A DNA stretch of 64,000 nt from Caldilineaceae bacterium (GTDB lineage: Bacteria > Chloroflexota > Anaerolineae > Caldilineales > Caldilineaceae): positions 2,245,022 to 2,309,021 of the forward strand of contig OY282376.1 of NCBI GenBank assembly GCA_958295845.1. The letters run 5' to 3'. The notes under the pieces are model-generated. The model had not been told where the DNA came from and ran no database searches. It saw nothing but the letters and a program-made list of their open reading frames with translations. Of this stretch, positions 1 through 8,006 are shown piece after piece (the first letter of the stretch is position 1; each line of letters starts with the position of its first letter). The translations under genes were made by a program, and so were the position numbers.

Positions 1-205
1 CGAGGAGCCCGTCCGTCCGCCTGAAATAAGGGACATTGTACTGGGCGGCAATGCGACCACCCCGATCATAATCATCGTCGTAGATGCCCGCAATCGTCAC
101 GCCCTCCATCTGCCCAAGGAAGTGGATGTAGCTGGCAGCGTGCATATGGGCAAAACTGAACATGCCAAGGCGGACTTCAGTCAAAGGTTCGAGTTCGCGA
201 GTCAC
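1..205 (-). CDS. Gfo/Idh/MocA-family oxidoreductase, N-terminal part (cut by window edge)
   Basis: The first 68 codons of a gene that runs off the left edge. From a GTG start the protein reads on to VRLGMFSFAHMHAASYIHFL, then VTIAGIYDDDYDRG and a YNVPYF segment. This is the opening Rossmann beta-strand, helix and second strand of Gfo/Idh/MocA NAD(P)-dependent sugar dehydrogenases, with the usual G-x-G replaced by G-M-F-S-F-A-H. I chose the GTG at 205 because AAGGAT lies about 8 nt upstream and no in-frame ATG lies between; the next candidate is an ATG 14 codons in. Substrate cannot be told. It is the downstream member of a minus-strand series with two other family members, so it probably belongs to the same sugar-catabolism cluster. 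Confidence 0.75.
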   Translation of the reverse strand, partial: MTRELEPLTEVRLGMFSFAHMHAASYIHFLGQMEGVTIAGIYDDDYDRGGRIAAQYNVPYFRRTDGLL

Positions 206-305
206 CGGCCTATCCTTCTTCGGTATGTCCTACGAATTGTCAGTTATTGTAAGTCAACTGCTATTTGGACTGCTGCCGGCACAGAAATGGCAGCACTACG
301 AGGCC

Positions 306-1319
306 TCAGCTAATATTGACCGGCTTTCCAGTCTCCAGGCTCTCAATTGCCGCCCGTGATATCTTAACCGCCATCATGCCGTCGTACGGTGTAACGATAA
401 ATGGCTCTTTCGTTTCCGTGCTGCGGACAAAGTGTGCCAACTCCGCGTAGTAGGGATCATCCTGGGGAGCGGTAGGTGAACTGCCGGAGGAAGCGAGCGA
501 CCCGTCTTCCTGTGCAAGGGCGACTTCCACGGGCGGTCGTGTCCGCGAATCCCATTCGATAATGCCTCCGGTTCCGGCAATTTCGATGCGGGTTGAGAAG
601 CGCCCCCGCGGGTACGACCAGCTGCCCTCGATGTGCCCAACTGCGCCGTTGCTGAAGCGCACTGTAAGAAGCGCGTGATCCTTCGGCTCCTTGCCGGCAA
701 ACATCATGCCCCGCGCGAAGACGCGCTCGATCTCGCCAAAACACCAGCGCTGGTAGTCGATGTCATGAATGCAAAGATCGAGCAACACACCGCCGCTCTG
801 AGCAAAGTCGGCGTAGTAGCTGGTAATCGCCAGACCCTTGCGCCAACCCACGCTGGAATCAGGGAAACTCCCACTGCGCACCGTTCGGATCACCCCCGGT
901 GCGCCGATGGCCCCGCTGTCCAGCACCTCCTTGGCCTTGGCGAACTGCGGAAAGAAACGCACAACCATCGCCACAAACAAGGGCGTGCCTGTTCGTTCAG
1001 CCGCGTCTACGATGCGCTCGCAATCGGCAATGCTGTTCGCGAGGGGCTTCTCGCAAACTGTCGGTATCCCGGCCTCCAGCGCCGCGATGACCGGCTGTAC
1101 ATGGGCCGTGCCGGGCGTACAAACGTCCACATAGTCAACGGCATCGAACAGTTCGTTCATGCTGCCGAACACCTTGCCGCCGGATCGCTGGACCGCACGC
1201 TGCGCAGCATCCTCTATAATGTCGTAGAAACCGGCCAGCTCAATACCCGGCATCTGATTCCAGCGGTCAGCGTGCGTTCTGGAAATCCCACCTGCTCCGA
1301 CGATTCCGACTCGTCGCAT
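306..1319 (-). CDS. Gfo/Idh/MocA-family oxidoreductase
   Basis: A 337-residue NAD(P)-dependent dehydrogenase of the Gfo/Idh/MocA family (usual length 330-400). The N-terminus MRRVGIVGAGGISRTHADRW carries the GxGxxG dinucleotide fold. DVCTPGTAHVQPVIAALEAG and VCEKPLANS (about residues 68-97) contain the EKP motif whose Lys is catalytic in the family. The C-terminal half is the GFO_IDH_MocA alpha/beta domain, with LLDLCIHDIDYQRW holding the conserved Asp/His pair. Such enzymes oxidise or epimerise cyclic sugars or inositols; the substrate is not predictable here. GGGAGAG lies 6 nt before the ATG. Genes on both sides are relatives or sugar enzymes, which supports a sugar-modification role. Confidence 0.9.
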   Translation of the reverse strand: MRRVGIVGAGGISRTHADRWNQMPGIELAGFYDIIEDAAQRAVQRSGGKVFGSMNELFDAVDYVDVCTPGTAHVQPVIAALEAGIPTVCEKPLANSIADCERIVDAAERTGTPLFVAMVVRFFPQFAKAKEVLDSGAIGAPGVIRTVRSGSFPDSSVGWRKGLAITSYYADFAQSGGVLLDLCIHDIDYQRWCFGEIERVFARGMMFAGKEPKDHALLTVRFSNGAVGHIEGSWSYPRGRFSTRIEIAGTGGIIEWDSRTRPPVEVALAQEDGSLASSGSSPTAPQDDPYYAELAHFVRSTETKEPFIVTPYDGMMAVKISRAAIESLETGKPVNIS

Positions 1320-1451
1320 CTGGTTCTCTCCCTGTCTCGACTTCCAAGACTGGACAAAATGATTCCTGGAGATTCTTGATTACTGAACTAAGGCAAAGTG
1401 CTCTGCCTTTCCCAACTCTCAACCAACGACTAAAATCCTGTTTGCACAGTC

Positions 1452-1658
1452 TTAGCCGGAAGTCTGTGACGGCAGGGGCATCCCGTCCCTAATGTATGAC
1501 TCAACTGTATCTTCTACAATTCGACACAATTCCAAGAGCACCTTCTTCTCGTCATCACCGTGGCAGCCCCCATAGAAGAGCCCGGGGCAGCTTCCAACAT
1601 AGCACTGATCTTCCTCAGACCATTCCACAATCTTTGCATAGCTAGCGCCGGACGTCAT
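1452..1658 (-). CDS. HicB-like antitoxin-type small protein, no HicA partner
   Basis: A 68-residue protein with the HicB N-terminal fold signature: YAKIVEWSEEDQCYVGSCPG followed by a GDDEKKVLLELCRIVEDTVE helix. HicB proteins are antitoxins that neutralise the HicA mRNA interferase. This one is only the partial-RNase-H-like half and has no obvious C-terminal DNA-binding domain. No HicA-like ORF (about 60-80 residues with a double-stranded RNA-binding fold) is present in the 130 nt downstream or upstream, where the stop of the next gene is only 18 nt away. It may be an orphan antitoxin or a member of the broad HicB-like group unlinked to toxins. AGGAAA sits close to the ATG. Confidence 0.7.
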   Translation of the reverse strand: MTSGASYAKIVEWSEEDQCYVGSCPGLFYGGCHGDDEKKVLLELCRIVEDTVESYIRDGMPLPSQTSG

Positions 1659-1676
1659 TTTCCTGGGCAGATGCGC

Positions 1677-2942
1677 CTATGCCAACCCGAAATGGTCGTC
1701 AATCTCCTGCTGATAGCCGGACACTTCACCCGAAAGAAGCTCCGCCATCGTAACTGTGCGGCCCAGGAACGAGGACTCGATCATACCAAACGCAGCCGCC
1801 AGGTCACGCAGGCCCTCTTCCCCATCAGTCTCCGGCTGCCCGCCGCGGGCGATGGCATCCAGCCAGTCATACTGCTGGATGGCAAAGGGATCCGTCAGCC
1901 GCGTCTCGTTCGGTCCCACCTTCGGGAACTGGACGTCCAGCAGGGATGGGTCAGCTTCGGCCCAGAATGTATCCTGCAGATTGCTGCGGCTGCCACTGTC
2001 GGAGATGATTTCTCCGCCCTTTATGCACCCTTCACTGCCATAGAAAACCGGCGCCCCGGGAATCGCCGTCTCCTCACCGTGACCCCCCCACGACCACATG
2101 AGCTGCGCCAGCGCACCGCCCTCGCACGTGACGGTCGCCAAATAGGTGTCGTCCACGTTCGCCTCAACTTCCAGCCCCGCCGTGGGGTCGCCGTACAGAT
2201 AGCGCATCGGCTCGAAAGTGCGCACAGTGCCGCTTACGGCCGCCACTTCGCCGCAAATGTATCGGATCATGTGCATGACGTGAACGCCGATATCAATCGT
2301 GCCGCCGCCCGCGCCTTCGAGCTTACGATGACGCCACGGCGTTTCCCCCACGATCTTGTCCGGCGACCAAAGCCCGCCGATCCCGCCCAACAGCGCCAGT
2401 TGGAGGTCGCCGATCAGGCCCTGACGTATGGCCCACGCAGCCGCTCGCGTACCCGCCGACTGGCGTACGTTTTCGAACAAGCCGAGCGTCAATCCTTCGG
2501 CCTTGGCCCTTTCCACGAGTAGGCGGCCCGCGGCAACAGAGATCGCCAGCGGCTTCTGCACCAGCAGGTGCAGTCCGGCGTCAAACGCAGCTGCCCCGAT
2601 CTGGTGGTGCATCGACAGCGTCGTGAAATCGTTGACCGCATCGACCACGCCAGCCGCTATCATCTCTCTGTAGTCCGTGAAGAGAGCGACATCCGTGTCC
2701 GGTTGAAACTCGTCCAGATAGATGTGCGGCGCTGCCAGCGGATCCCCTGTCTCGGGCGCCAGCACCGCCGCGCGCGGCGTCGGCCCTTCGCCTCGCTTGC
2801 GGAACATCAACGCGTCGTCCTCTTTACGGGCGCACAACGCCGTGATTCTGAAATCATCTATTCCCGCCTCGCGCAGAAGCCGGTAGCCGTGAAGATGGGC
2901 GTTAAGGATGCGGCCGCAGCCTACAATACCAATTCGGACCAT
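1677..2942 (-). CDS. Gfo/Idh/MocA-family oxidoreductase
   Basis: A 421-residue family member beginning MVRIGIVGCGRILNAHLHGY (GxGxxG-like fold). VDAVNDFTTLSMHHQIGAAA and LLVQKPLAISVAAG form the second half of the nucleotide domain; the family EKP motif appears as QKP, keeping the Lys. GTIDIGVHVMHMIRYICGEV supplies the conserved D-x-G-x-H element of the substrate domain. I start at the ATG at 2942 because GCGGAGATCG lies 7-8 nt upstream; an in-frame GTG six codons further up overlaps that ribosome-binding site. At over 400 residues, with an insert near residues 35-75, it resembles the longer oxidoreductases found beside sulfatases and isomerases. Substrate unknown. Confidence 0.88.
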   Translation of the reverse strand: MVRIGIVGCGRILNAHLHGYRLLREAGIDDFRITALCARKEDDALMFRKRGEGPTPRAAVLAPETGDPLAAPHIYLDEFQPDTDVALFTDYREMIAAGVVDAVNDFTTLSMHHQIGAAAFDAGLHLLVQKPLAISVAAGRLLVERAKAEGLTLGLFENVRQSAGTRAAAWAIRQGLIGDLQLALLGGIGGLWSPDKIVGETPWRHRKLEGAGGGTIDIGVHVMHMIRYICGEVAAVSGTVRTFEPMRYLYGDPTAGLEVEANVDDTYLATVTCEGGALAQLMWSWGGHGEETAIPGAPVFYGSEGCIKGGEIISDSGSRSNLQDTFWAEADPSLLDVQFPKVGPNETRLTDPFAIQQYDWLDAIARGGQPETDGEEGLRDLAAAFGMIESSFLGRTVTMAELLSGEVSGYQQEIDDHFGLA

Positions 2943-3049
2943 ATGACGATCTCCGCTCACATGATGGCGTCAGTGCTTCCCGTTTCTCGCACCTGAAACC
3001 AGCCAGACAGACGTGCATTCGCAGCCGCCAGGCAGTCAGTTTACAGCGA

Positions 3050-3838
3050 TCAACCGTTCGGATATACCTGCGGGAAATGCTTGCCCCGCATCTGTTCGCC
3101 GTCATCAACCTCAACGAACCTTTTCATGACATGCTCGCCACTGGCGACAAAATAGGTCTCGTTCGTCATGTAATGCAGTGCAATCGCCCTGCGCGGGCGG
3201 TTGCTGTGGTTGTCGTGAGAGCCATGCCACGTGAGCGAGTGATGAAAGTGGACTTCGCCCTTCTTCACAGGACAACTCGCAACCTGGAGCGCCTGGCCCT
3301 GGTACTCTGTCGGCATCGCATTGATCTCTTCCAGCTGCTGCAGATATTCGATGTTGTTGCCCCACTGGTGCGAGCCCCGAACCATCGACATGCACCCGTT
3401 CGACTCGTCCGCGTCGTCCAGTGCAACCCACGCCGTCACTTCGGTCATCGGCCTGATGATGGGCCACAAGGGGGCGTCCTGGTGCCAGTGCGTCGTGCCC
3501 CCTGTCTGCGCCGGCTTGTACTGGATCTGATCGTGCCAGATGCGAAGCTCGGTTGCGCCGGTCAGTTGCGCGATGCCAGTCGTGATGTCCGTGCGGCTGA
3601 TCAAATCCCGAAAGGGCTTGCTCGCCTCCCAGATATTGACGATCTGCCACACCGCCTTGCTGCCGTCGCGGCTCATATTGCGAACATGAACGGGCTGGGG
3701 AATGTCGTCGCGCTCGCGATCGTCGATGACACGCATCACCTCGGTCCGCAGAGTCTCAACCTCCTCGTCGCTGAGCACCTGCCCGCCATTCAGGAATCCG
3801 TCGGCCTTAAACTGTTCAATCTGTTTTGAAGTGAGCAT
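3050..3838 (-). CDS. Phytanoyl-CoA dioxygenase (PhyH) family protein
   Basis: A 262-residue Fe(II)/2-oxoglutarate-dependent oxygenase of the PhyH family. The N-terminus LTSKQIEQFKADGFLNGGQV is the typical 'F..DGF' opening. The first two iron ligands lie in THWHQDAPLW (H-x-D), and the distal His lies in TWHGSHDNHS, followed by RRAIALHY, whose Arg would bind 2-oxoglutarate. The family hydroxylates small molecules such as acyl-CoAs, ectoine or halogenated metabolites; the substrate here is unknown. The ATG at 3838 is chosen because GAGGAG stands 6 nt upstream. The open frame continues 51 codons further upstream, but that extension is Arg/Cys-rich and unlike the family. It sits between an oxidoreductase and an isomerase gene. 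Confidence 0.88.
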   Translation of the reverse strand: MLTSKQIEQFKADGFLNGGQVLSDEEVETLRTEVMRVIDDRERDDIPQPVHVRNMSRDGSKAVWQIVNIWEASKPFRDLISRTDITTGIAQLTGATELRIWHDQIQYKPAQTGGTTHWHQDAPLWPIIRPMTEVTAWVALDDADESNGCMSMVRGSHQWGNNIEYLQQLEEINAMPTEYQGQALQVASCPVKKGEVHFHHSLTWHGSHDNHSNRPRRAIALHYMTNETYFVASGEHVMKRFVEVDDGEQMRGKHFPQVYPNG

Positions 3839-3921
3839 GAGCCTCTCCTCAGAAAATTGTTGCAACGAGGTGTGACCAATCTGACGCCCCGCTTTGCGTC
3901 CTTGATATCTCTTACAGCACT

Positions 3922-4719
3922 TTAACGTGCGCCGCACGCCTGCAAACAGGCCTGCATATGGCCGCGGCTCTCGGCCGCAATTACGCAGCACTGTTCCAGA
4001 CTATATTCCCTCGCGCCGATAACTTCCAGATTCAGAGGCCCGTCGTAACCATTTTCGTGAAGGACCCGCACGTAACCAACCAAATCGATGTCCCCGCGGC
4101 CATTCGCCTGCAGCTCCGGCTTGCCCGGCCCCTGCTGGCGCCCCTTGCAGTCCCGAATGTGGACGTGCTTAACGCGGCTGATCACAGCGGCGATAGCTTC
4201 TACCGTATTCTCGTCAGCACGGTGTATGTGCGACGGGTCCATGTCAATGCCGAAATTGGGCGAACTGATTGCCTCCATCGCTCGCAGAGTCGTCGGCGTG
4301 TCAAAGATGCTGGCGCCGACGTGCGCCTTCACGCATAAGGTCACACCGTACTCTTCGGCCCTCAGTGAGAGTTCCCCCAACTCGTCGATGGTCTGCACCA
4401 GGCTTTCCTCGTTTCCGCTCTCACCCCCCGGCCCGCAATTGACGATCGGAATGCCGCACGCCACCGCCGCCTGCATCGCCTTTTCCATGAGGTCCCGATC
4501 GCGACTGGGCTGCTCCATCGCCAGCAGTTCCAGTTCGTAGGTCTGTGCCAGCTGCTTAATCTCCGGCGCTATCTCTTGCCATCGGTCCAATACAAGATGC
4601 TGGGCCATCGCGTCGATAGCCGCAATCTCAATGCCGTCGTATCCGGCCATGGCGATACAGCGGAAAGAGGTCTCCAGGTCGTAACCGCCGAACAGGACTG
4701 AATTTGCGCCAAGTTTCAT
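3922..4719 (-). CDS. Sugar phosphate isomerase/epimerase-like TIM-barrel protein
   Basis: A 265-residue AP endonuclease family 2 / xylose isomerase-like TIM barrel. The opening MKLGANSVLFGGYDLETSFR and YDGIEIAAIDA are characteristic. Likely metal ligands include the Glu in GIEIA, the FGIDMDPSHIHRADEN stretch (Asp and His), VKHVHIRD and LNLEVIGARE near the C-terminus. These enzymes interconvert keto and aldo sugars or epimerise inositol derivatives. TGGAGCG lies 7 nt before the ATG. The gene stands 83 nt upstream of the PhyH gene and follows two sulfatase-superfamily genes, so co-expression in one minus-strand catabolic unit is likely. The exact substrate cannot be inferred. Confidence 0.87.
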   Translation of the reverse strand: MKLGANSVLFGGYDLETSFRCIAMAGYDGIEIAAIDAMAQHLVLDRWQEIAPEIKQLAQTYELELLAMEQPSRDRDLMEKAMQAAVACGIPIVNCGPGGESGNEESLVQTIDELGELSLRAEEYGVTLCVKAHVGASIFDTPTTLRAMEAISSPNFGIDMDPSHIHRADENTVEAIAAVISRVKHVHIRDCKGRQQGPGKPELQANGRGDIDLVGYVRVLHENGYDGPLNLEVIGAREYSLEQCCVIAAESRGHMQACLQACGAR

Positions 4720-4804
4720 GAATCTCGCTCCATTGTGAGCCGATCGGCCGGGCCAGCCAGTCTGACTCCTGCCGCCCGGTCCATATCGTCTGGGTTTGTG
4801 CCTT

Positions 4805-6211
4805 CTATCCTGCTGAACTCATTTGCGAACGCTCCCGCCGCAACGCCTCTACACTGGGCCGGCCAATGCGCAGATTGTCATAGGCCTGCTGCGAGCTGGT
4901 GAAATAGTCAATGTCCTCGATATCGTGCCACCCGGGTTGGTGATGGATGGGATTAGGCAGCCCTGCCTCCGCCTCCCGTTTGCTCACCCACGCCTCCAGG
5001 CGTGCCGTGAGAGCTGCCACGACCTCGGGCAGTTCTTCAGCCAGATTACACATTTCCTTGGGATCTTCGACCAAGTCGTAGAGCTCGACCGGTGGCATGA
5101 AATGAAAGTCCGGCTCCAGCGCACGAATCAGCTTCCACTGCGGTGTGCGCCAGCCGTGTTTGCGCATCCAGGCGCACTCAGTGATGTAGAATTCGCTCTC
5201 GTGCGACGCCGTCCTGCCCTCAACCATTGGCAGCAAAGAGCGGCCGTCGAAATCGATGCCCGCGTCGATCTCCGCCAACTCCAAAACTGTAGGGACCAGG
5301 TCCTTGTGCTGGTTGTAGCCCGCCACGCGCCTCCCCACAGGCAGCTTTGACGGGTAGCGCAACATCAAAGGCACATGCAGCACGTTGTCATACAATCCGT
5401 GGTGATCGTACCAGAATCCGTGTTCGTCGAGCTCCTCACCGTGGTCTCCGTTTACTGCCACAATGGTGTCGTCGAAAATACCGTGCGCTTCCAGCGCCCT
5501 AAAGATCGACTGGATGCAGGCATCCATGTAAGCGATGGCGCCGTCATACTGTGCGTTCACGTACGCCCGATCGCTGATCCCCGGCGGCAGCATGTCGATC
5601 AGCGTATGCTTGAACGGCTCAAACGCAAAGACCGCGTCCATCGACCGGTTGCTAGGATCGCACTCGTCCCCGTGATAAAAGACGCGCTCAAGAGGCTGCG
5701 GCGGCAGGTAAGGCGAATGGGGGTCCATGTGGCGCAGAAAGAGCAAAAAGGGTCTGTCTTCTGCTACCAACCGGTCGAGCGCGGGCAGTGCCAGATCGTT
5801 CAGCCTTTGCGCCTTGGGCACGCGCCCCTCCGACCAGCTACCCGTCTGCGTGAAGGTCAGATACTCGTCGAAACCGCGCGCGCTGGCCCTGCCCGATAAG
5901 CCCACAGAGACCGTGTGATAACCTTGCTCGCGCAGGATTTCTGCCAGCGTCTTCACCTCCGGCCGCAGCGGGCCTTTGGGCCGGTGCGCCACCAGTTGTG
6001 AAGTGAAGACGTCCATGCCCGTCAGCATCATCCCGTAGGCGCTCGTCGTCGGGATATGCGGGCTGAACGTGTTCTCAAAGAGGACCCCTTCCGAGGCAAA
6101 GCGGTCCAGATGGGGCGATGTCAGACGGTCGTAGCCGTAGCAGCTCAAATGATCGGCCCGCAGCGAGTCGATGCCGAGTATGACGATGTTTGGTTTCGCG
6201 GACGAAGCCAT
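4805..6211 (-). CDS. Sulfatase/alkaline-phosphatase-superfamily hydrolase, Thr-type active site (copy 1)
   Basis: A 468-residue member of the alkaline phosphatase superfamily. NIVILGIDSLRADHLSCYGY gives the first metal-binding Asp residues, FLRHMDPHSPYLPP the mid-domain His, and NGDHGEELDEHGF the second metal cluster. The position that in type I sulfatases is C/S-x-P-x-R reads T-T-S-A-Y before the GMMLTG helix, so neither a formylglycine Cys nor the Arg is present. Thr is the nucleophile in several non-sulfatase branches, so phosphodiesterase or phosphotransferase activity is possible. The start at 6211 has GAGAAGG upstream; the 70-codon extension above it overlaps the preceding gene. It is a tandem paralog of that gene, 16 nt away. 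Confidence 0.88.
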   Translation of the reverse strand: MASSAKPNIVILGIDSLRADHLSCYGYDRLTSPHLDRFASEGVLFENTFSPHIPTTSAYGMMLTGMDVFTSQLVAHRPKGPLRPEVKTLAEILREQGYHTVSVGLSGRASARGFDEYLTFTQTGSWSEGRVPKAQRLNDLALPALDRLVAEDRPFLLFLRHMDPHSPYLPPQPLERVFYHGDECDPSNRSMDAVFAFEPFKHTLIDMLPPGISDRAYVNAQYDGAIAYMDACIQSIFRALEAHGIFDDTIVAVNGDHGEELDEHGFWYDHHGLYDNVLHVPLMLRYPSKLPVGRRVAGYNQHKDLVPTVLELAEIDAGIDFDGRSLLPMVEGRTASHESEFYITECAWMRKHGWRTPQWKLIRALEPDFHFMPPVELYDLVEDPKEMCNLAEELPEVVAALTARLEAWVSKREAEAGLPNPIHHQPGWHDIEDIDYFTSSQQAYDNLRIGRPSVEALRRERSQMSSAG

Positions 6212-6227
6212 TGCGCCTTCTCTGCCC

Positions 6228-7637
6228 CTATTCCTTTTCCTCGACCTCGCGCGACTTTGCCTGGAGGCGCCGGGCGGCGCTGGCGTCGCCAATGTAGAGC
6301 GAGTCGTAGGCCTGCTGCGAGCTGGTGAAGGGCCCGACCCCCTTGAGACCGTGCCAGTCGCCTTGATGGTGAATCGGATTCGGTAGCCCGGTTTCCGCTT
6401 CCCGTTTGCCCACCCAGGCATCCAGTCGGGCCGTCAGCGCCGCAACGACGCCTGGCAGTTCGTCGGCAAGATTGCAGTTTTCCAACGGGTCTTCGACCAG
6501 GTTGTAGAGCTCCACCGGCGGCTTGAAGTGGAAGTCCGGTTCCAGCGCCAGCATCAGCTTCCACTGCGGCGTGCGCCAGCCATGCTTGCGCATCCACGTG
6601 CACTCGGTGATATAAATTTCGCTCTCGTGAGATGCCACGTCTCCCTCAACCATCGGCAGGAGCGAGCGCCCGTCGAAACTGACGCCGGCGTCAATGCCGG
6701 CCAGGTCGAGCAACGTAGGCACCAGGTCCTTGTGCTGATTGAATCCGGAGACCCGGCTGTGGGCCGGCAACTTAGGCGGATAGCGCAGCATCAGAGGTAC
6801 GTGCAGGACATTGTCATAGATGCCGTGATGATCAAACCAGCACTCGTGATCATAGAGCGTCTCGCCGTGATCCCCGTTTATCGCCACAATCGTCTCGTCA
6901 AAGATTCCGTGCTCTTCGAGCGAGGTAAAGATCGACTGGATGGCCGCGTCCATATAGGCGATCGAGCCGTCATACTGGGCGATCACATAGTCCTTATCGG
7001 TAATGCCGGGCGGCAGCCAGGAGGCCAGAAAGTCGCGGAACGGCTTGAACGCGAGCACCGGCTCCATCGACTCGTTGCTCGGATCACACTCGTCGCCGTG
7101 ATAGAACATGCGCTCATAGGGCTCCGGCGGCAAATACGGGGCATGCGGGTCCATGTGGCGCAGGAAAAGGAAAAATGGTCTGTCTTCCGCAACCATGCGG
7201 TCGATGGCCGGAATCGCCTGTTCATTCAGAAGCTGGGCTTTCGGAAGACGGCCCTCTTCCCAGGAGCCCCAGGCCCGGTAGCTGAGATACTCGTCGAAAC
7301 CCCGGCTGCTTGGGTTGCCGTCAAACCCAACGCAAATCGTGTGATATCCCTCATCCCGCAGGATTTCTGCCAGCGTCTTCACCTCCGACCGCAGCGGGCC
7401 CTGGTGGCGAAGAGCCACAACCTGCGTCGAAAAGACATCCATTCCAGTCAGCATCGACGCATAAGCGCTCGTGGTAGGTATGTGTGCGCTGAAGGTGTTC
7501 TCAAATAGGACGCCCTGCGAGGCGAAGCGATCGAGGTAGGGGCTGGTCAACTTGTCGTACCCGTAGCAGCTCATGTGATCTGCATGCAACGAGTCGATCC
7601 CGAACAGGACGATATTCGGTTTTGCGTTCGATGCCAT
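6228..7637 (-). CDS. Sulfatase/alkaline-phosphatase-superfamily hydrolase, Thr-type active site (copy 2)
   Basis: A 469-residue protein closely matching the next gene along its whole length, for example NIVLFGIDSLHADHMSCYGY, FLRHMDPHAPYLPPEPYERM, NGDHGETLYDHECWFDHHG and the C-terminal ALTARLDAWVGKREAE. The nucleophile segment is T-T-S-A-Y-ASMLTG, again with Thr in place of Cys/Ser and Tyr in place of Arg. Metal-ligand Asp/His residues are retained, so it is probably an active hydrolase or transferase on a sulfate or phosphate ester. AAGGAAAAAACG precedes the ATG. There is no signal peptide, so it would act in the cytoplasm. It is the first gene of the pair and is followed after 16 nt by its paralog. 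Confidence 0.88.
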   Translation of the reverse strand: MASNAKPNIVLFGIDSLHADHMSCYGYDKLTSPYLDRFASQGVLFENTFSAHIPTTSAYASMLTGMDVFSTQVVALRHQGPLRSEVKTLAEILRDEGYHTICVGFDGNPSSRGFDEYLSYRAWGSWEEGRLPKAQLLNEQAIPAIDRMVAEDRPFFLFLRHMDPHAPYLPPEPYERMFYHGDECDPSNESMEPVLAFKPFRDFLASWLPPGITDKDYVIAQYDGSIAYMDAAIQSIFTSLEEHGIFDETIVAINGDHGETLYDHECWFDHHGIYDNVLHVPLMLRYPPKLPAHSRVSGFNQHKDLVPTLLDLAGIDAGVSFDGRSLLPMVEGDVASHESEIYITECTWMRKHGWRTPQWKLMLALEPDFHFKPPVELYNLVEDPLENCNLADELPGVVAALTARLDAWVGKREAETGLPNPIHHQGDWHGLKGVGPFTSSQQAYDSLYIGDASAARRLQAKSREVEEKE

Positions 7638-7888
7638 CGTTTTTTCCTTCGCAGCTGGTGAACTTATGGGTCAGAAAGTAGGGCGGTGGAGCCAAACCGG
7701 AAATTGAGATGCCCAGTCTTTGCTCGTGTTAGAGGTGGAGGAAGCCATTATAAACAAAACTGATTGTACGCGGCCCAGACCGGTTGCACCGTACCACAAC
7801 CCCCTGTTGGCCGCAAGAATCTGCCCTCTTTCTTCATGCCGTTCCTCGGGCCATCCCGGAGGCCCGCCAAAGTCAGAACGACGCGCGA

Positions 7889-7917
7889 TTGCTCTTTACC
7901 TGATGACTGATTACAAT
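7889..7917 (+). promoter_or_regulatory. Candidate sigma-70-type promoter for the MFS gene
   Basis: TTGCTC at 7889-7894 and TACAAT at 7912-7917 are separated by 17 nt, a good match to -35/-10 elements, about 90 nt before the transporter start. The rest of the 369-nt divergent gap (7638-8006) shows no gene and no other clear signal. Confidence 0.45.
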
Positions 7918-8006
7918 GCACTATAAGCCCTTTCAAACACAGGCCCTTTCCACGCCCGGTCTGCGTGTAGCCGGGCAAGTCCGACCTGCGAAGGACTTCG
8001 TTCTCC

